Source: Pegoplata infirma
Lineage: Eukaryota; Arthropoda; Insecta; Diptera; Anthomyiidae
Direction of reading: 5' to 3'
NCBI GenBank assembly: GCA_963921195.1
Contig: OY992537.1
Span: forward strand, 177,833,021 to 177,897,020
Length of the DNA stretch: 64,000 nucleotides
The notes beneath the pieces are model-generated. The model was given only the letters and a program-made list of their open reading frames with translations, ran no database searches and was not told the origin of the DNA. Shown piece by piece: positions 25,336 to 39,778 of the stretch. Made by a program: the position numbers and the translations under genes. The first letter of the stretch is position 1, and every line of letters starts with the position of its first letter.

Positions 25336-27103
25336 ACAAAAACTTTTTTAAAAGAGATTTTACTTGTTTTAAATTATACCATTTTTTTAGAAATTTATTG
25401 TATTTTCAAAAGAAATTTAATAATGATAAATTGAATATTTTTTAATTTTTTGTTGAAAGCCTTTGTAAATTACTTGGAAATATAATAAAAAAATAAAATA
25501 TTTGGCGCGAAAAATATATTTTTTCATTATTTTTTTTTATGTATAAATTTATTTAAAAAAAAACATATCTTTAGTGTAGGACAACTTTTATTAAATTTTT
25601 TATTTTATTCTTCTAATAGAATACATGATTATTGATTAATTAAATTTTTTTTTTAATGTCTTTGTATTTTTTGGAATTTTAATTTCTCAAGAATTTGTTT
25701 TTACTTAATATAGATTTTTTTGGCGCGAAAAATTATATCTGTGGTAATATTTAAGTTCTAGACATTTTCTTGGTATATTTTTGATAAATATAATCATACA
25801 CACACAAACAAATCTAAATTTCATAAAAACTCCACCAGCAATGCTATGTACTTACAACAACAAAAACATCCCTCCATAAACTAAAATAAAATGAATGCTT
25901 TCAAATAACTCTACATACATACACATGTATGTCCGTATACACAAAAGCCATATGCATACCACAAAAAGAAAATCTATAACAAAGCGTACGATCTTTTGTT
26001 GTTTTTTTTTTTTTTTTAAGGCAGATGTATGTACATTTATAAAGATGTTTAGAAGAAAAATAAAGAATAATAATTAAATCCTATATGAAAAATTCATATC
26101 TAAGAAAACAATTTTATAAAACAAATGAACATTATCTTCTTATAAAATAATCAAAAAAATAATTTAATAAAAAAAAAATTAATTTTGTCATAAAATTATA
26201 TAGAGAAATAATAAATACTAAAAAAATTAATAATCTTTTTAATTTTTTCTAAATTTCTATATAAATATTTTTTTAAAATAATGAAAAAAAAAAATATCTA
26301 AAGAAAAGCAATTCTTTGTGTTACTTCAAAAATATTCATTTGAAACTACTTCATTTTTTTACTACTGTACATTTTAACTCACATTGAAAAAAACAACAAC
26401 ATCAACTAACAGAACGGTTTTCACTATACAATCGTACACACAAATTAAACGAAAATATTCGTATAATACACACACACACAATCACACACTCGACAACGAA
26501 AATCTATAACACAGCAAAAGTACAATAATTTGTTGTTGATTTTTTTTAGTTGGAACAAATGGAGTTTTTTTTTACTGATTTTTTGCGCGCCAACATTTTT
26601 TTTTATATCTTATGATGACAATTGAATTAAAAAAATAGAAAAATTGATTTATTTAAAAAGAAAAAAATTTTTTCAGTAAAAAAAATAACTACATACAATA
26701 ATTATTTTTCGCGCCAAAAAAAAAAAACTAAGAATATTTTTTTATTGAAAAATTAAAACTAAAAAATAAAATTTCGCGCCAAAAAAATATATTTATGAAT
26801 AATTTTTTTTTTTAATATTTAAGAAAAATTGCAATTGAATAAAAAATTATATTTTTTTCGCGCAAAAAAAAAAAAAACTAAGAATATTTTTTGGAATTTT
26901 ATTGAAAAATTTAAACTGGAAAAAAAAATATATTTATGAATTTTTTTTTTAATATTTAAAGAAAAATTTCAGTTAAATAAAAAAGTATTTTTTTTTTGGC
27001 GCCAAAAAAAAAAATTGTATGTTATGAATAAGTTTTTTTTTATTAAATGTAAAAAATAATTGTAGTTTATGAAAATTTGTTCTCTTTTTTAAAAATAATT
27101 TGT
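25336..27103. other. H4-H2A convergent spacer, unit 3: no gene
   Basis: Same plan as unit 1 with many small indels. TTTGGCGCGAAA sites lie near 25502 and 25720. On the right are GCGCGCC or CGCGCC sites near 26584, 26709 and 26774, one degraded to CGCGCAAAA (near 26859), and one changed to the palindrome TTGGCGCCAA near 26997. Short frames at 25895-26077 and 26973-27248 are not convincing genes. Confidence 0.8.
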
Positions 27104-27119
27104 CGTCCTGAAAAGGACG
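27104..27119 (-). terminator. H2A mRNA 3' stem-loop, unit 3
   Basis: CGTCCTTTTCAGGACG on the mRNA strand. The downstream element is at 27081-27090. Confidence 0.95.
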
Positions 27120-27177
27120 GATTGTTTTTAATACGATGGTCTGTAGATATTTTTTTTTCCAATTTTTAGTTGTATAT

Positions 27178-27830
<653 letters not shown>

Positions 27831-28202
27831 ATGCCTCCTAAAGCAAGTGGTAAAGCAACCAAAAAGGCTGGTAAAGCTACAAAGAATATTACCAAAACTG
27901 ACAAGACCAGAAGGAAGAAGCGTAAGGAATCTTATGCCATCTACATTTACAAAGTATTGAAACAAGTACATCCAGATACTGGTATTTCTTCAAAGGCCAT
28001 GAGTATCATGAACAGTTTTGTTAATGATATTTTTGAACGTATTGCTGCTGAAGCATCTCGTTTGGCTCAATACAACAAACGTTCTACCATCACCAGTCGG
28101 GAAATTCAAACTGCTGTCCGTCTATTGTTGCCCGGTGAATTGGCTAAGCACGCTGTTAGTGAAGGTACTAAAGCCGTCACCAAATATACCAGTTCCAAGT
28201 AA
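27831..28202 (+). CDS. His2B: Histone H2B
   Basis: 123 codons from MPPKAS. The protein is identical to units 1-2, with silent AAC in QYNKR and GCC in KAVTK. The frame upstream of this ATG is broken, which supports this start for all copies. Confidence 0.99.
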   Translation: MPPKASGKATKKAGKATKNITKTDKTRRKKRKESYAIYIYKVLKQVHPDTGISSKAMSIMNSFVNDIFERIAAEASRLAQYNKRSTITSREIQTAVRLLLPGELAKHAVSEGTKAVTKYTSSK

Positions 28203-28237
28203 ATTTGACACACTATCATGCGAAAAATTCTATAAAA

Positions 28238-28253
28238 GGCCCTTTTCAGGGCC
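28238..28253 (+). terminator. H2B mRNA 3' stem-loop, unit 3
   Basis: GGCCCTTTTCAGGGCC. AAAAAAGAGA follows at 28266-28275. Confidence 0.95.
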
Positions 28254-28357
28254 ACAAAATGAATTAAAAAAGAGATTTTACTTGTTTTGCTAGACTAACT
28301 ATTTTTCGTTATTTTCTGTGGGTTTTTTGCGCGCCAAAATTTTTTTTTTAATATCTA

Positions 28358-28402
<45 letters not shown>
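28358..28402 (+). repeat. (ATG)15 microsatellite
   Basis: Fifteen copies; the following units have ten. Confidence 0.95.
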
Positions 28403-28404
<2 letters not shown>

Positions 28405-28459
28405 TGAATGAAAAAATAAAAAATAAAATTTTCACGCCAAAAAAAAGTATTTGTATATA

Positions 28460-28768
28460 CAGTTGAACCTCGATTATCCGGGTTGCACGGGACCGGACTA
28501 AGCACGGATAATCGAAAAACACGGTTGAAAGAGGTTATATATTTTTCTACATTTGTATATGTTCGTGAATATATTGCACGGATAATAGAGGTAAAGCACG
28601 GTTAATAGAGGTATAAACAATAACAAAAACTACAATATGTACGTACATGTATGGATTGCACGGATAGTAGAGGTAAAGCACGGATAATAGAGGTAAAAAA
28701 CAAACACACAGCTTGCCGGTTAATAGAGGCACCGCTTAGTAGAGGGCCGGATAATCGAGGTTCAACTG
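28460..28768. mobile_element. Non-autonomous pogo/Tigger-like MITE (309 bp), unit 3
   Basis: Perfect 22-bp terminal inverted repeats begin CAGTTGAACCTCGATTA and end in the reverse complement. The element is flanked by TA on both sides (28458-28459 and 28769-28770), the target duplication of the Tc1/mariner-pogo group. It encodes no transposase. The interior repeats words like GCACGGATAATAGAGGTAAA, resembling the terminal repeat. A at 28738 distinguishes this copy (T in units 4-6). It is absent from units 1-2. Confidence 0.9.
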
Positions 28769-31700
28769 TATTAATTTTTTTTTATTATAATTGAATGAAA
28801 TTTTTTTCGCGCCAAAAGAAGAGAAATTTTTTTTAAATCTTCCATAAAATTTTACAAAAATTTTAAAATCTGGCAACATTTTGTTGACTTATGTGCGCTT
28901 CTCATAACATCGAATGCTCAGGAGATAGAATCATTATCAGAAAAAGTCGTCCCCCCACGGCAAAGAGAAAAAGAAAAAAAATATTAATGAAAATAAGGAG
29001 AAAAATTGCTTTATGATGATGAATAAAGAAGAAGAAAAAAAAAATCAAAATATAATTGAATAAAAATTTCCCATTTTTTGTTTCCAGCCACAAAAAATGT
29101 TTATGATTTTTTTTTTTTTAATTTTAAAGAAAAAACAATAAAAACGTGTATTTATGAATAATTTTTGTTTTAATTTTATTTTTTGCTTAAATTTTTTCGC
29201 GCCAAAAGAAGAAAAGCTATTTCTGTACTTTTTTTTTTAATTTTAAAGAAAAAACAATTTAATAACAAAAAAAGTTCTATTTCGCGCAAAAAAAAAAAAT
29301 ATTTATGAATATTCTATTTTTTGATTTTAAAAATCGCGCCAAATAAAAAAAAAATTTAATATTTTTCTTTTTCTTTTATTTTTTTTTTTTTTTAATTTTA
29401 AGAAAAATTATATTAAATTAAATAAAAAAATCTTTTCGCGCCAAAAAAAAGATATGAAATAATTGTTTTTTTTTTTTCTTAACTTTAAAGAGACTAAAGA
29501 AAAAAATTATAAAAACTATGAAAAATGGGCGAAAATTCATGTTTTTTTTTTTTTTTTGCGCGCCAACAATAAAAAATAAATGAAATTTTTGTAAAATTTA
29601 AAAAAAAATCATAACAGTAAGAAAATTATAGTAAAATCGTCAAAAAATACTAAAAAAATAGGGAATTTTTGAAAATATAGATTTTTGCGCATCAAAAATA
29701 TGTAAGAAAGACAAATTTCAAAAAATTAAGAAAAATTTTGGTAAATTGGACAAAAAATTACTGAAAAATAGGGAATTTTAAAAAATTTAGATTTTTGCGC
29801 GCCAAAAATATAAATAATAAATACAAATTTTTAAGAATCTTAAAAATAATAGTAAAATCGGCGAAAATTACTGAAAAATCAAGAATTTTAGTTTTTTTTA
29901 TACTTTTTTTGCGCGCCAAAAATATAAACTAAATGAAAATTAAAAAATAAGAAGAATTGTAGTAAAATCGACGAAAAACTACTTAAAAATAAGGAATTTT
30001 TAAAAATAGAGATTTTTGTGCACCAAAAATACATAATAAATAAAAATTTAAAAAAATAATAGTAAAATCGCGCCAAAAATGTATAATAAATAAAAATTTT
30101 GTAAAATTAAAAAAACTCGCAAAAGTAAGAAAGTTTTAATTAAAATCGGCGAAAAATTAGTTAAAAATTGGAAAAATTTTAAAATGGAGATTTTTACGCG
30201 CCAAATTAAAAAATTAGTGAAAATTTAAAAAAAAAATCTTGAAAAAACTAGTAAAATCCACCAAAATTACTAAAAATAGAGAATTTTTATTTCTTGCGCG
30301 CCAAAAATGTATAATAAATTAAAATTTTCAAAAAATCCTAAAAAGTAGGAAAAATAGAGTAAAATTGGCGAAAAACTAGTGAAATATTGGAAAATTTTTA
30401 AAAATAGAGATTTTTACGCGCCAAAATATAAAATAAAAAAAAAAAATAAAAAAATTATAAAAAACTTGTAAAATAGGAGAAAATGACTAAAAAAGTTGAG
30501 AATTTTTATTTTTTACGCGCCAAAAAAGTATAATAAATTTAAATTTTGTGAAATTTATTTTTGGCGAAATATTAGTGAAATATTGGAAAATTTTAAAAAT
30601 AGAGATTTTTGCGCGCCAAAATAAAAAATAAATAAATATTTAAAAAAATCGTAAAAAACTAGTAAAATAGGAGAAAATTACAAAAAAAAATTGAGAAATT
30701 TTATTTTTTACGCGCCAAAAAAGTATAATAAATTTAAACTTTGTAAAATTTACAAAAAATACTAAAAAGTAGAAAAAATATAGTAAAAATAGAGATTTTT
30801 GCGCGCCAAAAGAAAAAATAAATTAAAATTTAAAAAAATCGTAAAAAAAACTAGTAAAATAGGAGAAAATTAATAAAAAAAAAAAATAGAATTTTTATTT
30901 TTTACGCGCCAAAAAAGTATAATAAATTAAAATTTTGTAAAATTTACAAAAAATCCTAAAAAGTAGAAAAAATATAGTAAAATTTGCGAAAAATTAGTGA
31001 AATATTTTAAAATTTTAAAAAATAGAGATGTTTGCGCGCCAAAAATATAAAAAAAATAAGAATTTCAAAAAATCATAAGAAAATAATTTTTTTATAAAAT
31101 TTACAAAAAAAAAATCCTAAAAATTAAGAAAAATTATAGTAAAATCGGAAAAAAAATGTGAAAAATTGGAAAAATAGAGATTTTTGCGCGCCAAAAAATA
31201 TAAAAATTTCATAAAATCGTTAAAAAAAAATAGTAAAATCGACAAAAATTACTAAAAAATTGGGAATTTTTATTTTTTACGCGCCAAGTATGGATAAAAA
31301 ATTAAAATTTTTACAAAATTTAAAAAAATCCTAGAAAGTACGAAAAATTATAGTTAAATCGGTGAAAAAAAAATTAGTGAAAATTTTTAAAAATAGAGAT
31401 TTTTGCGCGCCAAAAATATAAAAATTAAAAAAAATAGTAAAATCGGCAAAAATTACTGAAAAATACCTAAAAAGTAGGAAAAATTATTGTTAAATCGGTA
31501 AAAAAATGAGTGAAAATTGGAAAAGTTTTAAATATTTTTTTGCGCGCCAAAAATATATAATAAATAAAATTTAAAAAAAAAAATCATAAAAAAATGTAAA
31601 ATCGGCGAAAAATTACTGAAAATTAAGAATTTTATTTTTTTTTTATAATTTTTAAGCACAAAAAATATATCATTTATGAAAAATTAAATTGAAAAAATTG

Positions 31701-31944
31701 GAAATTTCACAAAATAGTAAAAAAAAAAATTAAGGAAGTTTATAAAAATTCCGTCCTACAGAGAAAATGGAACAAAATTTTAACAAAAATTATAAAAAAA
31801 AACTGAAAAATTTAAAAAAATTTCAGAAAAAAATAATAAAAAATATTAAAACTGGAAAAATCATTGGAAAAAAATTTTTAAATTTATAATAAAAAAATGA
31901 TGAATTGAAAAGTTACTAGGAAAACAAACTAAAAAATCTACATT

Positions 31945-31977
31945 GCCGACGGCAAAACACTATTTTTTGCCGTCGGC
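31945..31977. repeat. 13-bp inverted repeat GCCGACGGCAAAA, unit 3
   Basis: Same arms and loop as unit 1. Confidence 0.9.
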
Positions 31978-32257
31978 TAATTTAAGAAGAAAAAATATAT
32001 ATAAACTACAAAAGTACTTACTTCATAGGTAGAAAATAACTCTTGAGTGTTAAATATTTGACGCACTTTCAATTTTGTACTATATAATCTAAATTTTACC
32101 TAATTTGTTTATTTACGTTATTCTTTTATGATACCAAGCTTGTGTTTTGGCGACGGCAATTTAACTAATTTATATATTTTTTCCTAGAAATTGTATTTTA
32201 TAGGTAGACAAAATAAGTTTAATATGTTATTTAATCTCTTTTTTGTAAATATTTTGT

Positions 32258-32273
32258 AGCCCTGAAAAGGGCT
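32258..32273 (-). terminator. H1 mRNA 3' stem-loop, unit 3
   Basis: AGCCCTTTTCAGGGCT on the mRNA strand. The downstream element is at 32235-32244. Confidence 0.95.
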
Positions 32274-32343
32274 GTTTAGATAAATAAATCTTTTTTCGAA
32301 TATCGAAAATAATTTGTTTTTCAAAAAACAATTTTGAAAAAAT

Positions 32344-32991
32344 TTACTTTTTAGCGGCTTTTTTGGCAGCTGGCTTCTTTGCTGGAGCAGCCTTTTTAGC
32401 TGGTTTGGCAGCAGCAGTTTTTGCCTTGGGTGCCTTTGGTTTAGTAGCGGGTGCTTTTTTGACGGCTGCTGGTTTTGCTTTAGCTGGTGCCTTTTTGGCG
32501 GCAGGTTTTGCTTTAGCTGCAGTCTTTTTGGCGGCAGATGGTTTCTTTGCAGCGACAGCCTTTTTAGTGGCGGCGGCCTTCTTCTTTTTCTCACCAGCAG
32601 CAGCTGTCTTTTTCTTAGCAGCAGCAGCTTTTGCTACCTTTGGTTTGGAATCTTTGGCTGACAATTTGAATGAACCAGAAGCACCCTTACCTTTAGTTTG
32701 AATCAATTTTCCACTGGCAACAGAACTGACCAAATATTTTTTGATGAAAGGAGCCAATTTTTGGGCATCTACCTTATATGTACTGACAAGGTATTTCTTA
32801 ATGGCTTGAATTGATGAACCACCACGTTCTTTCAAGGTATTAATGGCAGCATCTACCATTACTTGAGTTGTTGGATGAGATGGAGTAGCGGATGGTTTCT
32901 TTGCCTTGGGAGTGGCGGCAGCTTTTTTACCCTTCTTCTCGGCAGCTGGAGCAGCAGCAACTGGACTTTCAACAACAGCAGAATCTGACAT
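32344..32991 (-). CDS. His1: Linker histone H1 (A165)
   Basis: 215 codons, winged-helix domain at about 39-112, Ala165. Marker silent bases (for example CCC at Pro28, where units 1-2 have CCA/CCC with AAA) link it to the copies at 43354 and 54364, which look identical to it. Confidence 0.98.
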   Translation of the reverse strand: MSDSAVVESPVAAAPAAEKKGKKAAATPKAKKPSATPSHPTTQVMVDAAINTLKERGGSSIQAIKKYLVSTYKVDAQKLAPFIKKYLVSSVASGKLIQTKGKGASGSFKLSAKDSKPKVAKAAAAKKKTAAAGEKKKKAAATKKAVAAKKPSAAKKTAAKAKPAAKKAPAKAKPAAVKKAPATKPKAPKAKTAAAKPAKKAAPAKKPAAKKAAKK

Positions 32992-33092
32992 GTTTACTTT
33001 TATTTTATTTCACTTGAACACTTTTTAAACACAATTTGTATAGCACTTATATTTTGTGTGTGTTAGGGATAATGTATAGCTTAAGTACTACA
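32992..33092 (-). promoter_or_regulatory. H1 promoter region, unit 3
   Basis: ATATAAG-like element plus GTGTGTGT beginning near 33056, then TTAGGGATAATG as in unit 0. Confidence 0.5.
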
Positions 33093-35213
33093 TATGAGAA
33101 GTTCATAGTAGTCCAAACAAGAAATTTCTTACATTTTCAGGTAAAACTTGTTTAAAATTTAACAAAAGTTTTTTCGAATTTTTAATTATTTTCACAAGAA
33201 TTTTTGAAAATTTAATAAAATTTGTTTTCAGTATTATAGATGAGATATTTAAGTATGTGTTAAAAAAGGAAAAACTGAATTTTTCCTGATTAACATCTTT
33301 TTATTGACGTTTTAGTTGGCAGATTGTGAAAAATTTTCTATAAAATATTGACAAAATTGGGAAAATTTAATAAATTCCTTCAAAATTTTTACATTATTTT
33401 ATTAAAATATCAAAATCTATCATATATTTTATGAGCTTGATAAAAAATACTAACAAAAAAATGGTTTTTTGATTTTTGAAAATTATTTTAAAATTGACTC
33501 TATAATTGTAGATTTTCTGTATACTGGCTAACTTTTGAGGTAATAATTTAGTTTAATTTTCGTTTTGGAAAAATTAATAAAAAATCAATATTTTAATAAA
33601 ATTAAATTTGAATTAGGGAAAATTCATATAGTTTAAATTAAAAATACTGAAAAATAACTTTATATACGAAAATTCGTTCAAAAACTCTTCAAAATACGCT
33701 TTAAACTTTATCTTTGATTCTTTCCCTTATAATATAACCATCGGGTAGAATAATTATCTATAGAATTTTCTAAAAATTTACAATTATTTTAAAAATTTGC
33801 TTTAATATCATATGAATTCATTTTAAATATGAAAACATATTTAATTTAATTACATTTTAAAATGATTTGAGACAAAAAAAGTGGATTTTTGAAATTTTTT
33901 ATTTTTTTATTATATGATTACTTGTTTTTATATTGGAGTTAAAATTCAACTCATTGAATTTAACTAATTTCTAAGGATTTTTAGTAGAAATTTTAAACAA
34001 AAAAGATAGATTTTATTTTAAATAAATATATATTTTAAAATTACTTCAATTTCCGCCACCTAATATAAGTTTATTTGAAAATAATATACTATTGATACAC
34101 AGCCTTTTATATACTTTTTCTACATATAAGAAATTTATATACGTTTTGCCGTCGGCAAACACAACTTTTTTACTTGAGTACTTTAGTATACAAAATATTA
34201 CAATACATTAACACAACGTCTAAATAAATGAAAATCTATTTTATATTTATTTGTTAAACAAATTAAAGAATATAAAAAAAAAACTAAAATTAATTTGTTT
34301 TTAAAAAATTACATTAAAAAAATAATGTCTAAACCTATGTAAGAATTATATAAAATAAATTTTCCGACGGCAAAATTAAAATTTTTTTATTTAAATTTTG
34401 TATAAAACTCTAAAATACTTAATAAAACTCAATATTAATTTGATAATTTGAAAAATATCAACTTTTCATAATAATTTAATGATGAAAGAAGTTTGGTGCC
34501 AAACTTAAATTCGTGAAAATTTATGATTTTTTAATACAACTTGTACATAATATGTTTAAAGTCTACATAAAATTCTATAAAACTGCTTTAGTATTTAAGA
34601 AAAGGCAAAATTTAATGAAAAATAATAACAATAAATTTTCGCGCCAAAAGGTTTTTACAGAAATTTTCTGAATTTATATAAAATTTTTTCCAAAAAAAAA
34701 TTATGAAATGAAAGATTTACAATAAAAATAAAAAAAATATATAATAAAATACCATAATTTAATGGACAACACAAAAATAAAATTTTCGCGCCAAACAATT
34801 ATAGCTAAAAATTCCCACAATATTTTTAAAATATTATCGTATACGACCAATTTTAATAAAACTCAACCAAATATGTTTATACTGTATCTTAAAAATTTAT
34901 TTATAAAAAAGTATTATTTTACAATTTGGCGCCAAAATCATATAACAGAAAAATCTAGTCAAACTCCTAATAAAACTTAGGTAAATATATAAAAAAAAAT
35001 AAACATTTATTCTTAAAAAAATTAATTTGGCGCCAAAATCTAGTCAAACCCCTAATAAAACGTTGGTAAATAAATAAAAAATAAACATTTAAAAAAAAAT
35101 ATTTTGGCGCCAAATTCATATCACAGAAAAATTAACTTTATTAAGAAAATATATAATAGAAATATTGTAGTTTTTGTTAAAAAAAATTATTCTCTTTTTC
35201 AAAAATATTTTGT
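33093..35213. other. H1-H3 spacer, unit 3/4: AT-rich, no gene
   Basis: Same as 22130-24188 at constant offset 11025. The GCCGTCGGC palindrome is at 34145-34159, and GGCGCC palindromes lie near 34926, 35028 and 35105. Confidence 0.8.
34145..34159. repeat. Palindrome TTTGCCGTCGGCAAA
   Basis: Unchanged equivalent of 1207-1221. Confidence 0.8.
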
Positions 35214-35229
35214 GGTCCTGAAAAGGACC
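35214..35229 (-). terminator. H3 mRNA 3' stem-loop, unit 4
   Basis: GGTCCTTTTCAGGACC on the mRNA strand. The downstream element is at 35191-35199. Confidence 0.95.
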
Positions 35230-35277
35230 GATTGTTTGAAAAGATGTGGGTATTTCTAGATGATGAAATGTTGTAAT

Positions 35278-36296
<1,019 letters not shown>

Positions 36297-36344
36297 ATTT
36301 TATGGAAAAATAACAAATTATCGACAAATTTAAAAAAAACAATC

Positions 36345-36360
36345 GGTCCTTTTCAGGACC
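36345..36360 (+). terminator. H4 mRNA 3' stem-loop, unit 4
   Basis: GGTCCTTTTCAGGACC. AAAAGAGA is at 36375-36382. Confidence 0.95.
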
Positions 36361-38128
36361 ACAAAAACTTTTTTAAAAGAGATTTTACTTGTTTTAAATT
36401 ATACCATTTTTTTAGAAATTTATTGTATTTTCAAAAGAAATTTAATAATGATAAATTGAATATTTTTTAATTTTTTGTTGAAAGCCTTTGTAAATTACTT
36501 GGAAATATAATAAAAAAATAAAATATTTGGCGCGAAAAATATATTTTTTCATTATTTTTTTTTATGTATAAATTTATTTAAAAAAAAACATATCTTTAGT
36601 GTAGGACAACTTTTATTAAATTTTTTATTTTATTCTTCTAATAGAATACATGATTATTGATTAATTAAATTTTTTTTTTAATGTCTTTGTATTTTTTGGA
36701 ATTTTAATTTCTCAAGAATTTGTTTTTACTTAATATAGATTTTTTTGGCGCGAAAAATTATATCTGTGGTAATATTTAAGTTCTAGACATTTTCTTGGTA
36801 TATTTTTGATAAATATAATCATACACACACAAACAAATCTAAATTTCATAAAAACTCCACCAGCAATGCTATGTACTTACAACAACAAAAACATCCCTCC
36901 ATAAACTAAAATAAAATGAATGCTTTCAAATAACTCTACATACATACACATGTATGTCCGTATACACAAAAGCCATATGCATACCACAAAAAGAAAATCT
37001 ATAACAAAGCGTACGATCTTTTGTTGTTTTTTTTTTTTTTTTAAGGCAGATGTATGTACATTTATAAAGATGTTTAGAAGAAAAATAAAGAATAATAATT
37101 AAATCCTATATGAAAAATTCATATCTAAGAAAACAATTTTATAAAACAAATGAACATTATCTTCTTATAAAATAATCAAAAAAATAATTTAATAAAAAAA
37201 AAATTAATTTTGTCATAAAATTATATAGAGAAATAATAAATACTAAAAAAATTAATAATCTTTTTAATTTTTTCTAAATTTCTATATAAATATTTTTTTA
37301 AAATAATGAAAAAAAAAAATATCTAAAGAAAAGCAATTCTTTGTGTTACTTCAAAAATATTCATTTGAAACTACTTCATTTTTTTACTACTGTACATTTT
37401 AACTCACATTGAAAAAAACAACAACATCAACTAACAGAACGGTTTTCACTATACAATCGTACACACAAATTAAACGAAAATATTCGTATAATACACACAC
37501 ACACAATCACACACTCGACAACGAAAATCTATAACACAGCAAAAGTACAATAATTTGTTGTTGATTTTTTTTAGTTGGAACAAATGGAGTTTTTTTTTAC
37601 TGATTTTTTGCGCGCCAACATTTTTTTTTATATCTTATGATGACAATTGAATTAAAAAAATAGAAAAATTGATTTATTTAAAAAGAAAAAAATTTTTTCA
37701 GTAAAAAAAATAACTACATACAATAATTATTTTTCGCGCCAAAAAAAAAAAACTAAGAATATTTTTTTATTGAAAAATTAAAACTAAAAAATAAAATTTC
37801 GCGCCAAAAAAATATATTTATGAATAATTTTTTTTTTTAATATTTAAGAAAAATTGCAATTGAATAAAAAATTATATTTTTTTCGCGCAAAAAAAAAAAA
37901 AACTAAGAATATTTTTTGGAATTTTATTGAAAAATTTAAACTGGAAAAAAAAATATATTTATGAATTTTTTTTTTAATATTTAAAGAAAAATTTCAGTTA
38001 AATAAAAAAGTATTTTTTTTTTGGCGCCAAAAAAAAAAATTGTATGTTATGAATAAGTTTTTTTTTATTAAATGTAAAAAATAATTGTAGTTTATGAAAA
38101 TTTGTTCTCTTTTTTAAAAATAATTTGT
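36361..38128. other. H4-H2A convergent spacer, unit 4: no gene
   Basis: Same as the unit 3 spacer, offset 11025, with the same E2F-like sites and CA-rich blocks. Confidence 0.8.
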
Positions 38129-38144
38129 CGTCCTGAAAAGGACG
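38129..38144 (-). terminator. H2A mRNA 3' stem-loop, unit 4
   Basis: CGTCCTTTTCAGGACG on the mRNA strand. The downstream element is at 38106-38115. Confidence 0.95.
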
Positions 38145-38202
38145 GATTGTTTTTAATACGATGGTCTGTAGATATTTTTTTTTCCAATTTTTAGTTGTAT
38201 AT

Positions 38203-38855
<653 letters not shown>

Positions 38856-39227
38856 ATGCCTCCTAAAGCAAGTGGTAAAGCAACCAAAAAGGCTGGTAAA
38901 GCTACAAAGAATATTACCAAAACTGACAAGACCAGAAGGAAGAAGCGTAAGGAATCTTATGCCATCTACATTTACAAAGTATTGAAACAAGTACATCCAG
39001 ATACTGGTATTTCTTCAAAGGCCATGAGTATCATGAACAGTTTTGTTAATGATATTTTTGAACGTATTGCTGCTGAAGCATCTCGTTTGGCTCAATACAA
39101 CAAACGTTCTACCATCACCAGTCGGGAAATTCAAACTGCTGTCCGTCTATTGTTGCCCGGTGAATTGGCTAAGCACGCTGTTAGTGAAGGTACTAAAGCC
39201 GTCACCAAATATACCAGTTCCAAGTAA
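38856..39227 (+). CDS. His2B: Histone H2B
   Basis: 123 codons from MPPKAS, with AAC and GCC marker codons as in unit 3. Confidence 0.99.
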   Translation: MPPKASGKATKKAGKATKNITKTDKTRRKKRKESYAIYIYKVLKQVHPDTGISSKAMSIMNSFVNDIFERIAAEASRLAQYNKRSTITSREIQTAVRLLLPGELAKHAVSEGTKAVTKYTSSK

Positions 39228-39262
39228 ATTTGACACACTATCATGCGAAAAATTCTATAAAA

Positions 39263-39278
39263 GGCCCTTTTCAGGGCC
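39263..39278 (+). terminator. H2B mRNA 3' stem-loop, unit 4
   Basis: GGCCCTTTTCAGGGCC. AAAAAAGAGA is at 39291-39300. Confidence 0.95.
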
Positions 39279-39382
39279 ACAAAATGAATTAAAAAAGAGA
39301 TTTTACTTGTTTTGCTAGACTAACTATTTTTCGTTATTTTCTGTGGGTTTTTTGCGCGCCAAAATTTTTTTTTTAATATCTA

Positions 39383-39412
<30 letters not shown>
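39383..39412 (+). repeat. (ATG)10 microsatellite
   Basis: Ten copies, shared with units 5 and 6. Confidence 0.95.
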
Positions 39413-39414
<2 letters not shown>

Positions 39415-39469
39415 TGAATGAAAAAATAAAAAATAAAATTTTCACGCCAAAAAAAAGTATTTGTATATA

Positions 39470-39778
39470 CAGTTGAACCTCGATTATCCGGGTTGCACGG
39501 GACCGGACTAAGCACGGATAATCGAAAAACACGGTTGAAAGAGGTTATATATTTTTCTACATTTGTATATGTTCGTGAATATATTGCACGGATAATAGAG
39601 GTAAAGCACGGTTAATAGAGGTATAAACAATAACAAAAACTACAATATGTACGTACATGTATGGATTGCACGGATAGTAGAGGTAAAGCACGGATAATAG
39701 AGGTAAAAAACAAACACACAGCTTGCCGGTTAATAGAGGCACCGCTTTGTAGAGGGCCGGATAATCGAGGTTCAACTG
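39470..39778. mobile_element. Non-autonomous pogo/Tigger-like MITE, unit 4
   Basis: Same 309-bp element at the same site as in unit 3, with T at 39748 instead of A. Shared position means it was copied by unit amplification, not re-inserted. Confidence 0.9.

Larger units (their letters stand above)
28254..32257. repeat. H2B-H1 spacer, unit 3: E2F-like site array with MITE
   Basis: 4.0 kb without a gene. It has the (ATG)15 repeat, the MITE at 28460-28768, and a conserved, more complex stretch at about 28870-29100. The GCGCGCC/ACGCGCC satellite runs from about 29560 to 31560. Compared with unit 1, the satellite has lost several monomer pieces (near 30070, 30555 and 30785), so the spacing is less regular. 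Confidence 0.85.
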
